Source: Pedobacter nototheniae (GTDB lineage: Bacteria; Bacteroidota; Bacteroidia; Sphingobacteriales; Sphingobacteriaceae). From it: 64,000 bases of DNA. The notes beneath the pieces were generated by a model. The model ran no database searches. It was given only the letters and a program-made list of their open reading frames with translations, and was not told the DNA's origin. This document shows, one piece after another, positions 26,978-35,737 of the stretch (positions within the stretch are counted from its first letter, which is position 1; each line of letters starts with the position of its first letter). The position numbers and the translations under genes were made by a program. The stretch spans positions 1 through 64,000 of the forward strand of contig NZ_RQRS01000023.1 of the NCBI RefSeq assembly GCF_004335085.1, written 5' to 3'.

Positions 26978-27877
26978 ATGAAGATCCGTTTTAGTCTTTT
27001 GACGTTATTTTTTACTTCAACTTTTTCAGTTGTATATGCACAATCTAATCAAATTCCAATTTTTGTTCAGGATAGTTTAAAATTGATTTCCGCTCAGTTT
27101 AAATTTACTGAAGGTGCATCTGTTGATCGCGATGGCAATGTTTTTTTTACAGATCAGCCTAATGATAAAATTTGGAAGTATGATACCAATGGAAAACTCA
27201 GTTTGTACATGGATAAAACTGGAAGAGCTAATGGAACTTATTTCGATAAAAAAGGCAATTTGATTGTCTGTGCTGATGAAAATAACGAAATATGGTCTAT
27301 AGATCCACACAAAAAAATAAAGGTTTTATTTAGTGATTACGAGGGTAAAAAGGTAAATGGTCCCAATGATATTTGGCTAGATGCAAAAGGTGGTATTTAT
27401 TTTACCGATCCTTATTATCAAAGAGATTATTGGACGCGTAAATCACCTGAAATAGTAGGTGAAAAAGTTTATTATCTCCCCAAAGGAAAAAAAACTGCTA
27501 TTATAGTTGCTGATGATGTGATAAAACCCAACGGAATTGTAGGTACACCTGATGGAAAATTTTTATACGTAGCAGATGCAAAAGCGGGCAAAACATACAA
27601 ATATCAAATCAATTTAAATGGTACATTAAGTAATCAGCAGCTAGTTTTAAACCAGGGATCGGATGGAATGACACTTGATAACCAAGGCAATATTTATGTA
27701 ACGGGAAAAGGTGTAAATATTTATAAACCCAACGGTGATAAAATTGCCCATATCGATATTCCTGATAATTGGACCGGTAATATTTGCTTTGGTGGAAAAA
27801 ACAGATCGTTTCTATTCATTACTGCATCAACATCGGTATACGTTTTACCTGTTCAAGGTGTAAGAGGGGTCGAATAA
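26978..27877 (+). CDS. SMP-30/gluconolactonase/LRE-like beta-propeller, secreted
   Basis: 299 residues with a signal peptide ending SVVYAQSN. The six-bladed propeller of the SMP-30/Gluconolactonase family is recognisable from FTEGASVDRDGNVFFTDQPNDKIWKY, NGPNDIWLDAKGGIYFTDPYYQRD and KPNGIVGTPDGKFLYVADAKAGKTY. Conserved acidic and Asn metal ligands (EG, PND, PNG, SDG) are all present. These are divalent-metal lactonases, exported here. The natural substrate cannot be told. The gene lies 75 bp after the ABC operon and may be read through from it. Confidence 0.85.
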   Translation: MKIRFSLLTLFFTSTFSVVYAQSNQIPIFVQDSLKLISAQFKFTEGASVDRDGNVFFTDQPNDKIWKYDTNGKLSLYMDKTGRANGTYFDKKGNLIVCADENNEIWSIDPHKKIKVLFSDYEGKKVNGPNDIWLDAKGGIYFTDPYYQRDYWTRKSPEIVGEKVYYLPKGKKTAIIVADDVIKPNGIVGTPDGKFLYVADAKAGKTYKYQINLNGTLSNQQLVLNQGSDGMTLDNQGNIYVTGKGVNIYKPNGDKIAHIDIPDNWTGNICFGGKNRSFLFITASTSVYVLPVQGVRGVE

Positions 27878-27965
27878 TTTACGTTTAAATTTAATTTTCA
27901 GTAATTTTTGAAAGTTTAGTAATATTTCTTATGTTTGATTCATAGAAAGAATTAACCGTAAGCTC

Positions 27966-28871
27966 ATGAAAAGAATTATTACCCCAAAAATGTTAGGCTT
28001 TATAATACCTAATGTTGCCGCAATTTTTATAATCTGGCTAAATAAATACCTCAACGTAAGATCGAGTGGAGAATTGGTTTTCTCAGAATTTGTCATTATT
28101 CCGTTGTTAATGGGGATAACGAGCATTTGGTTTTGGCGGAATCTTAATTTAAAAAGTAAATCCCTGATCGGTTATTCTATTCTTAATGGAGTAATTACAC
28201 TTTTACTTAGCTTTACTTTTCTGGGGGAAGGAAGCATCTGTTTAATTATTGTATCTCCGCTTATTTTCGCATTCATTATTACTGGTGTCTTTATTGGCAA
28301 AATGATGTTTAGGAGAAAGAATCAAACTTTAAATGTGAGTATACTTTCCTTATTATTTGTTGTTTTTATTGTAGATTCTCTATCGGATCATTATTATGAA
28401 AATATGGTTTCAGATGAAATAATTATAAATGCTAGTCCTGCTAAAATTTGGGGAAATGTTGTTGCTTTTGATAAAATTAAACAACCGAATGATTTCTGGC
28501 TTTTTAAAGTTGGAATGCCATCACCGATGCAAACTACTGTTACAGGTTATAAAAATGGAGCTGGCCGTAAATGTATATTTAGCAATGGATATGTTTTTGA
28601 TGAAAAGATTGTGACTTTCGATGTGAACAAAAACCTAACTTTTGACATTGTAAATCAGCCCCTTGATCCTGAAATTATGGGCCATATTGATATTTTAAGA
28701 GGTCAATTTTTATTAAAAGATAATGGAAATGGAACCACCACATTAATTGGAAATAGTTGGTACAAGCTACATGTTTTCCCTACTTGGTATTATGATATTT
28801 GGGCAGAAAGTGTGACTAGGAATGTACATTTGAGGGTTATGGAACACATAAAAGTATTAAGCGAAAAATAA
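27966..28871 (+). CDS. Membrane protein with C-terminal SRPBCC-like domain
   Basis: 301 residues. About four or five membrane spans fill residues 10-145. The remaining 155 residues start DEIIINASPAKIWGNVVAF and contain KDNGNGTTTLIGNSWYK, the opening and a typical strand of SRPBCC ligand-binding domains. The stop codon overlaps the ATG of the next gene by one base (TAATG), so translation is coupled. The function is unknown; the topology suggests a membrane-anchored lipid- or hydrophobe-binding domain. Confidence 0.7.
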   Translation: MKRIITPKMLGFIIPNVAAIFIIWLNKYLNVRSSGELVFSEFVIIPLLMGITSIWFWRNLNLKSKSLIGYSILNGVITLLLSFTFLGEGSICLIIVSPLIFAFIITGVFIGKMMFRRKNQTLNVSILSLLFVVFIVDSLSDHYYENMVSDEIIINASPAKIWGNVVAFDKIKQPNDFWLFKVGMPSPMQTTVTGYKNGAGRKCIFSNGYVFDEKIVTFDVNKNLTFDIVNQPLDPEIMGHIDILRGQFLLKDNGNGTTTLIGNSWYKLHVFPTWYYDIWAESVTRNVHLRVMEHIKVLSEK

Positions 28872-29305
28872 TGTTTGGCTTTGTCGTAAACCGATTAGGT
28901 TTTCTAAAATCAATACCACTTGCTGCATTAGTGTTTGATAGCGGAATTAAGATATGGATATTATTAACCAAGCCTGAAAAATTAAATTGGATTGATGAAA
29001 TTGAAACTGAAGTTTTAACATGGAAAGACATAAATGTTAAACTTCATAAGTTTGGTGGAACGCAATTTAATCTCGATAAAAAAGAGATAGGGCACGTTCA
29101 TAGTAATGGCATTCTTGATATTTTGTTCAGCAAAACAGTCAAAAAGAAATTACTTGAGGAAGGTAGGGTGAAAGATCATCATATTTTTAAAAAATCTGGG
29201 TGGATAAGCTTTTATATTGAGCGTAATGAAGACGTAGCTTATGCAAATTACTTATTGAAAATGGCATATTTATATATAAGATCCACAACTATTCGGAATG
29301 AATAA
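28871..29305 (+). CDS. Luciferase-like (DUF5519) domain protein
   Basis: 144 residues. The signature of this small family is the run IGHVHSNGILDILFSKTVKKKLLEEGRVKDHHIFKKSGWISFYI, where HxHxNGxxDI and the closing SGWxSFYI are conserved. Despite the name it is unrelated to bacterial LuxAB luciferase and has no proven activity. It is coupled by TAATG to the membrane-SRPBCC gene and followed by a terminator. Confidence 0.7.
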   Translation: MFGFVVNRLGFLKSIPLAALVFDSGIKIWILLTKPEKLNWIDEIETEVLTWKDINVKLHKFGGTQFNLDKKEIGHVHSNGILDILFSKTVKKKLLEEGRVKDHHIFKKSGWISFYIERNEDVAYANYLLKMAYLYIRSTTIRNE

Positions 29306-29402
29306 GCAGACTTAATTTTATTTGTTCAGTTTATTCAAAACCCAAAAATGTGTAAAGCAATAATTAAATTTACTTTCCTATTTATATAGGGATAGACAAC
29401 TA

Positions 29403-29434
29403 GAAAGCCCTCTCAGGATTGAAGGGCTTTTTAT
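29403..29434 (+). terminator. Terminator after the DUF5519 gene
   Basis: AAAGCCCT pairs with AGGGCTTT, followed by TTATTTT on the plus strand. Confidence 0.75.
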
Positions 29435-29466
29435 TTTAAATAAATTTTTTGTTTAAATGGCGGTAT

Positions 29467-30033
29467 TTATGTGAGTTTTAATCTACTTAGAGTTTCTCTT
29501 GATACACCTAAATAAGCTGCAATCATAGATTTTGGAATTCTTTGAAATAAGGTTGGATAAAGATCAAATAGCTGTTGATATCGGGATTGTGCATCATTTG
29601 CCATAAAAGAAAGCACTCTTTTTTGCATAGCGATGTAACCAGAAAGCGTTTTCTGTCTGAAAAAATGCTCCATTTTATGAGAAGCCGCACAAAGTTTTTC
29701 CTTATTTTCAGCATTAAGCACCAGCACAGTGGTATCTTCTATACAATCAATATCATAACTTGCCTTAGTTTGGTAAAGCAAAGCCTGATAATCAGAAATC
29801 CACCAATTTTCCATAGCAAACTGTATAATGTGCATTTTCCCATCACCCTGAGTTACGTATGATTTTAATAAACCATCAATTACAAAATATTCTTGATTAA
29901 CACCGTCGCCTTCCTGAATTAGGAATTGATGTTTTTTATATTTCTTTTGATGGAAATGACTTAGTATAAAATCAAATTCATCATCTGTAAGTGGAATAAT
30001 CTGCTCTATATGTTGCCTAAGGGCTATTGTCAT
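29467..30033 (-). CDS. Crp/Fnr family transcriptional regulator
   Basis: 188 residues. The N-terminal cyclic-nucleotide-binding-like barrel spans about 25-115 (HQFLIQEGDGVNQEYFVIDGLLKSYVT). It lacks the full phosphate-binding cassette of Crp and has no Fnr-type Cys cluster. The C-terminal helix-turn-helix is short (RIPKSMIAAYLGVSRETLSRLKL). Such proteins are common in Bacteroidota beside oxidative or small-molecule response genes. It is divergent from the DJ-1/PfpI gene, with a good dyad between them, so it probably controls that gene and itself. Confidence 0.88.
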   Translation of the reverse strand: MTIALRQHIEQIIPLTDDEFDFILSHFHQKKYKKHQFLIQEGDGVNQEYFVIDGLLKSYVTQGDGKMHIIQFAMENWWISDYQALLYQTKASYDIDCIEDTTVLVLNAENKEKLCAASHKMEHFFRQKTLSGYIAMQKRVLSFMANDAQSRYQQLFDLYPTLFQRIPKSMIAAYLGVSRETLSRLKLT

Positions 30034-30061
30034 ATTTAAAAAATGTTTTAAAACAGTTTGT

Positions 30062-30077
30062 TGTGATGTATATCACT
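30062..30077. promoter_or_regulatory. Candidate Crp/Fnr-type operator
   Basis: TGTGATGTATATCACT is a near-perfect dyad (GTGAT-N4-ATCAC) with the TGTGA-N6-TCAC layout of Crp/Fnr sites. It sits 28 bp from the regulator start and 69 bp from the DJ-1/PfpI start. A related half site GTGATATAC follows at 30087. Confidence 0.55.
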
Positions 30078-30146
30078 ACTAATTGGTGATATACTTCCTT
30101 GAAACGACTGCTAATTTACAAGCATCTTTGAATAAAATTTACAACA

Positions 30147-30926
30147 ATGAAAGCTAATTTAATAATTACCGTACTTTTTAGTCTTATTGCACTTAATAGT
30201 TATGGACAAAACGGCTTAATAAACAATCAGAAAAAAATGAAAGCAAAAAGAATTTTATTTGTAGTTACTTCTGTAGATGAAGTTAAAACAACGGGAAACA
30301 AAACAGGTGTTTGGATTGAAGAGTTTGCAGCGCCATATTATTTAATAAAAGATAAGGGCGTAGAAATTACCATCGCAACCCCAAAAGGAGGAAAGGCACC
30401 AATTGACCCTAAAAGTTTATCGCCTGATTTTGCAACAGATGCGGTTAAAAAGTTTAATGGGGATAAAGAAACCATTGAAAGATTAAATAATACGGTAAAA
30501 CTTGCAGACCTTAATATTAATGATTACGATGCCGTATATTATCCAGGTGGACATGGACCAATGTGGGATTTGCCTCAGAATAAAGAATCTATTCACATTA
30601 TTGAAAGTTTTTATGCTGAGGGTAAACCAGTAGCGTTAGTTTGCCATGCACCTGCAGCTTTAGAAAACGTTAAGGCAGCGAATGGAGATCCACTGGTAAA
30701 AGGAAAAAAAGTTGCAGGTTTTACTAATAGCGAGGAAATTGCTGGAAAATCCGTAGCAGAGGCTCCTTACTTGTTAGAAGATATGTTAAAAGGTAAGGGT
30801 GCAGATTACGTTCGTGGTGAAGATTGGAAAGGTTTTGCAATTGTTGATGGAAATTTAATTACAGGACAAAATCCTGCTTCATCAGAACTTGTTGGAGAGA
30901 AACTTCTTCAAGCTTTAGGCCTTTAA
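30147..30926 (+). CDS. DJ-1/PfpI (Hsp31-like) class I glutamine-amidotransferase-fold protein, exported
   Basis: 259 residues: a signal peptide (MKANLIITVLFSLIALNSYGQ), then a Hsp31/GATase1-like domain. The nucleophile elbow is ALVCHAPAAL with the catalytic Cys, the conserved acidic residue is in GVWIEEFAAPYY, and PGGHGPMWDL is typical of the Hsp31-type subgroup, which includes glyoxalase III and deglycase activities. Export is unusual for the family, most of which are cytosolic; an internal Met after the signal (KKMKAKRILF) could give a cytosolic form. The divergent Crp/Fnr gene is the likely regulator. Confidence 0.85.
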   Translation: MKANLIITVLFSLIALNSYGQNGLINNQKKMKAKRILFVVTSVDEVKTTGNKTGVWIEEFAAPYYLIKDKGVEITIATPKGGKAPIDPKSLSPDFATDAVKKFNGDKETIERLNNTVKLADLNINDYDAVYYPGGHGPMWDLPQNKESIHIIESFYAEGKPVALVCHAPAALENVKAANGDPLVKGKKVAGFTNSEEIAGKSVAEAPYLLEDMLKGKGADYVRGEDWKGFAIVDGNLITGQNPASSELVGEKLLQALGL

Positions 30927-30940
30927 TCAAATAATACCAA

Positions 30941-32947
30941 TTAATTTAAAGGAAGCGTAAACCAAAATATGCTTCCTTTATCTATTTGGCTATCTACGCC
31001 AATTTTTCCACCATGTCGTTGTATAATTTCAGCACTTAGGTACAGGCCAATTCCAAAGCCAGAAATATTAGTTTTTGTTTTTACACGATAATATCGATCA
31101 AAAATAAAGGGAATTTCACTAGAAGCAATGCCCATTCCATCATCTTTAATGCTTACAAAAGCTAAATTAGACTCTACCTTACAATTAATCGTTATCTCTG
31201 TATCCAGTTTTGAATACTTTGCCGCATTACTGATAAGATTAGAAATTACATGCCCAATTTTATCCCGATCTGCATCAACCGTAACCGCCTCGCTAAATTC
31301 CATCTTAATTTTATAACTTGGATAAAGTAGTTGATTATCTTCAACAGTCTCTCTCACCAGCTCATCGAGTTGAAATTTACTTTTCTCTAAAAAAATCTTT
31401 CCCGATTCTAATCTTGATACACTTAAGAAACCATTAATCATGGTATTCATTTTATGGATTTGTAAATCTGCTTTGGCCAAAGATTGCTCTGTAACGATAT
31501 CGCCATTCTTTGCAGCTTTAAATTGCAACATTTGGATATAACCCTTTAAAGAGGTGAGTGGAGTTTTAAGTTCATGGCTAACCATGCCTATAAAGTCGTT
31601 TTTTCTCAAATCGTCCTTACGTTGATCGGTAATATCGAAGGTAACCCCTGTAATTCTAACAGCTTTCCCTGCACTGTTATAGTGGGGCTTACCCGATGCT
31701 CTGATCCAATGTTCACTTTCATCAGCCCATCTAATCGGATATTCTGCCTGATAAATACTGTCGTTATCCAAAGCATTTTTTATTTGCTTTTGAACGTATT
31801 CTTTATATTCAGGTAAAATAATATCCATTAATTCAGGGTAATTGAATGTTTTATTAGGCTCAATACCAAAGTTTTTCTTGCATTGATCTGAGCAAATCAT
31901 TATTCCACTTGTTAAATCCAGATCATAAGAACCTAACCTGGCAGCATCTAAAGCAATTTGTAGTCCTAAAGTGGTATCTCTTAAAGCTAGTCTAACCTTT
32001 TCTTCTTCAGTAATATCTTGTAGCGTTCCACTAAATCGGGTTACTTCTTGGTTTTCGTTAAAAAGTGCCTTTCCTTTAGCTCTAACCATTCTTTCTATAT
32101 TGGTTAGCGGACTAATTATGGTGTAATCTATGTCGAAATTGCCACCTGAGTTAAAAGTCATTGCATTAGAGATTGCAGAAATAACCTTTTCACGATCTTT
32201 TTCTATAATTACATCCGTAGCATTACTAAGATCGATTTTATCATCTGATTGGAGTCCAAACCAACTTTTTAATCTTTCGTTTCCTTGAAATTTATTGGTT
32301 TGAGGATCTAAATCCCAGGTACCTAAATTAGCGGCATCAATAGCAAAATTTAGCTGTAATTCACTATCAGTAATATTTTGATTAAGAGATTGTATGTGCT
32401 CAAAAGAATAAATAAGCTCTTCGTTGGTGCTTCTTAACTCCTCATTCATGGCTGCAAGTTCCTCATTCATAGCAGCAAGTTCTTCATTTGAAGCAGCTAA
32501 CTCCTCATTTAATTCTTGCTCTCTTTCTTCAGCTTCTTTTATTGCAATTTGATTTTCATAACGTTTTGTTACATCTACTGCAGTATTTAAAACGCAATAT
32601 GTTTCGCCGGCATCATTTTTAATCGCTCTGTATTTAAAGTCGAAATAATAAAGTTTTCTTTTACCGTTAACTTCAAGCTCGGCAGGCATATTTTCAGATT
32701 GATAAGTTTCGCCAGTGCGAAGCACATTTAAAAATATTTCCTTAAAAGGTTGATCTGCCAATTCAGGAAGAGCTTCTTCAATTGTTTTTCCGATAACACT
32801 ACGGTCTTTGCCCCATAAACTTATAATAGCATCGTTTGCCGCCTGAATTGTCATCTGCTCCGAGCTGTAAATGGCAGTTGGGTTTTCAGAAAGGGCTAAC
32901 ACATCAAGAAGCTGTTCGCTGGTAAAACGTAGGTTATTGCTGTTCAT
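30941..32947 (-). CDS. PAS-domain hybrid-free sensor histidine kinase
   Basis: 668 residues without membrane spans. An N-terminal PAS domain (about 10-130) is followed by a coiled coil of seven-residue repeats (ELAASNEELAAMNEELAAMN, about 145-185), two further PAS domains (about 195-310 and 320-440), HisKA with FIGMVSHELKTPLTSLKGY (His near 455) and HATPase with HVISNLISNAAKYS, DDGMGI and SGFGIGLYLS. It is a cytoplasmic kinase sensing light, redox or a small ligand through PAS. No response regulator is adjacent, so it is an orphan. It converges on the DJ-1/PfpI gene with 14 bp between. Confidence 0.93.
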   Translation of the reverse strand: MNSNNLRFTSEQLLDVLALSENPTAIYSSEQMTIQAANDAIISLWGKDRSVIGKTIEEALPELADQPFKEIFLNVLRTGETYQSENMPAELEVNGKRKLYYFDFKYRAIKNDAGETYCVLNTAVDVTKRYENQIAIKEAEEREQELNEELAASNEELAAMNEELAAMNEELRSTNEELIYSFEHIQSLNQNITDSELQLNFAIDAANLGTWDLDPQTNKFQGNERLKSWFGLQSDDKIDLSNATDVIIEKDREKVISAISNAMTFNSGGNFDIDYTIISPLTNIERMVRAKGKALFNENQEVTRFSGTLQDITEEEKVRLALRDTTLGLQIALDAARLGSYDLDLTSGIMICSDQCKKNFGIEPNKTFNYPELMDIILPEYKEYVQKQIKNALDNDSIYQAEYPIRWADESEHWIRASGKPHYNSAGKAVRITGVTFDITDQRKDDLRKNDFIGMVSHELKTPLTSLKGYIQMLQFKAAKNGDIVTEQSLAKADLQIHKMNTMINGFLSVSRLESGKIFLEKSKFQLDELVRETVEDNQLLYPSYKIKMEFSEAVTVDADRDKIGHVISNLISNAAKYSKLDTEITINCKVESNLAFVSIKDDGMGIASSEIPFIFDRYYRVKTKTNISGFGIGLYLSAEIIQRHGGKIGVDSQIDKGSIFWFTLPLN

Positions 32948-33334
32948 TAGTAATTGGTATACGGCTAAAGAAAAAATTGAATTTTAATTAAATGATAAAG
33001 ATAAATTTTTAACATTCAATGTAAAAATAACAAAGAAAAATATGAATGGTTTGGCTACATTATAGCGTTATTAGGAATATTTTATAAAATAATATGCGCA
33101 GATATATTCGATGATTGATTACATAAATTCCTAAAATGCAGTGATTATAAGTTAATTGATGTTAGTTTAACTATTTTAAAACAAATATTGATGGGTTCGT
33201 GTTGTGGGGTAGAATATATTAAAAGATAGATATATACACTTTTGATATTTTTTTAACCTAAAAAAAACTACATTATAGTAAGTTTAAATAATAAACTTTT
33301 ATATTTAAACTATAAAATCAAAAAAAAGAATAAA
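32948..33334. promoter_or_regulatory. Divergent intergenic region before cspA, with AT-rich leader hairpin
   Basis: 387 bp without an ORF, between the divergent sensor kinase and cold-shock genes. The region is very AT-rich. A 10-bp perfect stem, AGTTTAAATA with TATTTAAACT (33281-33290 and 33302-33311), lies 24 nt before the csp start. A weak box TAAGTTTA overlaps its left arm. A long structured leader is usual for cold-shock genes, but no classical cold box was recognised. Confidence 0.4.
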
Positions 33335-33526
33335 ATGAAAACAGGTACAGTAAAATTTTTTAATGAAACAAAAGGCTTTGGATTTATCATTGATGACAGC
33401 ACAAGTGAGCAAATTTTCGTTCACGTATCAGGATTAAAAGACGGAATTAAAGAAGGAGATAAAGTAACTTTCGATACTCAAGATGGTAAAAAAGGTATAA
33501 ACGCAGTTAACGTTAGACTTGCATAA
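33335..33526 (+). CDS. Cold-shock protein (CspA family)
   Basis: 63 residues, one OB-fold cold-shock domain. RNP1 is KGFGFI and RNP2 is IFVHVSGL (usually VFVHFS); both are intact in their aromatic and basic residues apart from Phe to Val in RNP2. It binds single-stranded RNA/DNA and acts as an RNA chaperone in the cytoplasm. A strong terminator follows 29 bp after the stop. Confidence 0.95.
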   Translation: MKTGTVKFFNETKGFGFIIDDSTSEQIFVHVSGLKDGIKEGDKVTFDTQDGKKGINAVNVRLA

Positions 33527-33555
33527 ACTATTAAATCATCCCAATCAACCAACCG

Positions 33556-33592
33556 AAAAATGCAGATAATATGAATTATCTGCATTTTTTTT
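33556..33592 (+). terminator. Strong terminator after the csp gene
   Basis: AAAAATGCAGATAAT pairs exactly with ATTATCTGCATTTTT around the loop ATGA, followed by further T residues. Confidence 0.9.
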
Positions 33593-33730
33593 GTCTTTAT
33601 TTTTTTGAGATTATGGCTAAGAAAAGCATTTAAATTATTCGTACTTAAGTGCATTTATTGTATTTGAATGGTTCTTTGTGTAGCTACTAAAGAAATAAGA
33701 CCAAAAAGACCAATGAATGAGATAAAATAA

Positions 33731-33907
33731 TTACGCTGGCAAATGTTTTAACAAAATACCCATAATCTTTTCGCTATTGTAATAACTATTAATCTGCTCA
33801 TCCACAAAATTAGAATCGTAAACTTCTGTAGGGTAGGTTTCATTCCAAATAGCTTCAATTGACGTTCTTCTGGGTAATTTAACTAGCTTAATTTGTGGCT
33901 GAAGCAA
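33731..33907 (-). pseudogene. Unassigned reading frame or gene remnant downstream of the NAD(P)-binding gene
   Basis: After the stop of the NAD(P)-binding gene another minus-strand frame is open for 58 residues and looks coding: KLPRRTSIEAIWNETYPTEV, then a stretch ending MGILLKHLPA. It has no ATG start; a TTG at 33907 inside the previous gene is the only candidate, giving a 20-bp overlap. It may be a small translationally coupled protein, or the C-terminus of a gene whose front was lost. No family is recognised. Confidence 0.4.
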
Positions 33908-34550
33908 GTAATTTGATGTCCGAAATTTCCAATATTTGTTTTGGATAACCTTTCAACAGACTATTTATCATCGCTAAACCTACCTGTTTCATTGTACTAC
34001 TTTGTTTAGGGAAAATAAAATGAATTAAAGGATATAGATTGTTGATTATTTTGTAAAAGCCCTTAATATTTTTTTGCCCTGGGGTTGGTTTCATAATACC
34101 CGGACGGAAGTTATATTCTTTTTTAAAAGGCAGTTCCATTAGAGCGTTTTCAGTTTTACCTTTAACTTTTGCCCACATTACTTTGCTTTCAGCATCCGTA
34201 TGGCTTCCTGAAATAAAGCTAAATATGATTTCAGGATTTAAGTTCAGAATTTTTTGAGCAAAATGAAGGGTAATATCATAAGTAATATAGCTGTAGGTTT
34301 TTTCATTTAAGCCATTGGAGCTAATTCCAGCGCAGTAAAAACAAGCATTGTATCCAGTTAATTGTTCTGAATATTCTTCAAGGTTTAAGAAATCTGAAAT
34401 AAGGCACTCTTTAAGCTTAGGATGCTTTAATAAGTGAGGTTTCCTGTTAACCATAAGTACTTCTACAACACTTGGATGCTCTAAACATTCTAAAAGAACC
34501 CCTTCGCCAACTAAACCCGTTGCACCCGTAATAATGACCTTAATTTCCAT
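33888..34550 (-). CDS. NAD(P)-binding Rossmann-fold (atypical SDR) protein
   Basis: 220 residues from the ATG at 34550, chosen because MEIKVIITGATGLVGEG then starts directly with the first strand; the longer frame adds eight residues. The dinucleotide motif is GATGLVG, and the family trait CFYCAGISSNG followed by FSFISGSHTDAESKVMWAKVKGKTENAL is seen in the epimerase-like atypical SDR group. The classical YxxxK is replaced by the WAKVKGKTE region. Cytoplasmic oxidoreductase or regulatory NAD(P) sensor; substrate unknown. Confidence 0.82.
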   Translation of the reverse strand: MEIKVIITGATGLVGEGVLLECLEHPSVVEVLMVNRKPHLLKHPKLKECLISDFLNLEEYSEQLTGYNACFYCAGISSNGLNEKTYSYITYDITLHFAQKILNLNPEIIFSFISGSHTDAESKVMWAKVKGKTENALMELPFKKEYNFRPGIMKPTPGQKNIKGFYKIINNLYPLIHFIFPKQSSTMKQVGLAMINSLLKGYPKQILEISDIKLLASATN

Positions 34551-34651
34551 AAATTCTAAATATTGTCTAATCAAAGATGGACATAAAAATGAATAGTTTG
34601 TTTTGTTAAAAAGTTCATTTTATTTGCTGTAAAGATCACGGGCTTCAATTT

Positions 34652-35275
34652 TTATTTTTTTTGACCAACAAATCTAATAACAGAACCTTGGCCATTATGA
34701 TAAACACCCTCATTAAGATGAATTTCTTCTTCTTTTAACTCTATGAAATCGTAACTGCTAAAATCTGCTTTGATTTCCTCAATTGAGAACAAGGCATTAA
34801 TATCTTTTGGGCCGCCAACTTTTTCATTTTTTGCTAAATAATCAACATGACTTTTACTAAATGCTTCAAAAATTATAATTCCACCTTTAACTAAATATTT
34901 ATCAAGCAGATTATGAATTGTAGATTTAATATCAGCAGGGAAATGGGCATAAATTAATGCGATTGCATCAAATTGTTCCTCTTGAAAACCTAAAGCTTCC
35001 AGTTCTCCAATTTTATAATCAATAGCCACATTATTTTTTTTGGCAAGTTTTAAGGCTTTTCTTTGTCCTTCAATACTAATATCGAATGCTGAAACAACCC
35101 AACCAATTTTAGCTGCAAACACGGCATTGCGACCTTCGCCCTCGGCGGCAAAAAGTATTTTTCCAGTATTTAATTTAGTTATTTGGTCCTTTAAATACTG
35201 ATTTGGTTCCTCGCCATAAGCAAATTCATCACTTGCATATCTGTCATCCCATCTTTTAGTCCAGGCATCTTTCAT
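34652..35275 (-). CDS. Class I SAM-dependent methyltransferase (TehB-like)
   Basis: 207 residues from MKDAWTKRWDDRY at 35275. The longer frame from 35368 would add 31 hydrophobic residues not expected for this cytosolic family. The SAM motif I is GKILFAAEGEGRNAVFAAKIG, followed by VSAFDISIEGQRKALKLAKK and DAIALIYAHFP. This resembles the tellurite-resistance/thiopurine-type methyltransferases; the methyl acceptor is unknown. It lies about 100 bp upstream of the NAD(P)-binding gene on the same strand. Confidence 0.83.
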   Translation of the reverse strand: MKDAWTKRWDDRYASDEFAYGEEPNQYLKDQITKLNTGKILFAAEGEGRNAVFAAKIGWVVSAFDISIEGQRKALKLAKKNNVAIDYKIGELEALGFQEEQFDAIALIYAHFPADIKSTIHNLLDKYLVKGGIIIFEAFSKSHVDYLAKNEKVGGPKDINALFSIEEIKADFSSYDFIELKEEEIHLNEGVYHNGQGSVIRFVGQKK

Positions 35276-35702
35276 ATTAATTATTGAGTTAGGTTTTAGG
35301 ATTTTAATACTCAAACTAACTAGTAGGGTACAACCAAATTTAGTGATTAGTTTTACCCAAATATGCATATTAGTGATAAGCCGTTGTAATGAATTTGTAA
35401 AACATTAGATTCTTAAAAAGAGGAAACTTCTAATTTGGAATTATCAGCTAGACATAGTTTATTCCGCTGGTACAAACTATTATTTATAAATTTTTGTACA
35501 TGTCTTTTTAATAATGTTTGGTGTTTCATTTGTCCCACTTTCATGTGTCCAACATTTACAAAGCTCTTTAGCAAAATTAGTTTGGCTTTTACTTGCTTGG
35601 GCGAAAATTTAGTCAAACTATTTTGATAATTAGATGATTAGGGAAACTCTTATCTGTTAAAAAAGCTTAAGGTTTGATTGTTTTTCTAATATTTGGAAAT
35701 AA

Positions 35703-35736
35703 AAAAGCCCTGAAAGTTTTTGCTTTCAGGGCTTTT
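35703..35736 (-). terminator. ssrA terminator
   Basis: AAAAGCCCTGAAAG pairs with CTTTCAGGGCTTTT, followed on the minus strand by a T-rich stretch. It begins one base after the tmRNA 3' end. The stretch 35276-35702 to its left holds no supportable gene. Confidence 0.85.
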
Positions 35737-35737
35737 G

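Noticed and set aside
35413..35626. Two overlapping ORFs of about 65 codons on opposite strands upstream of the methyltransferase gene
   Set aside because: They share the same DNA, neither has recognisable similarity or a promoter, and the composition (Cys/Phe- or Lys-rich) looks like chance.
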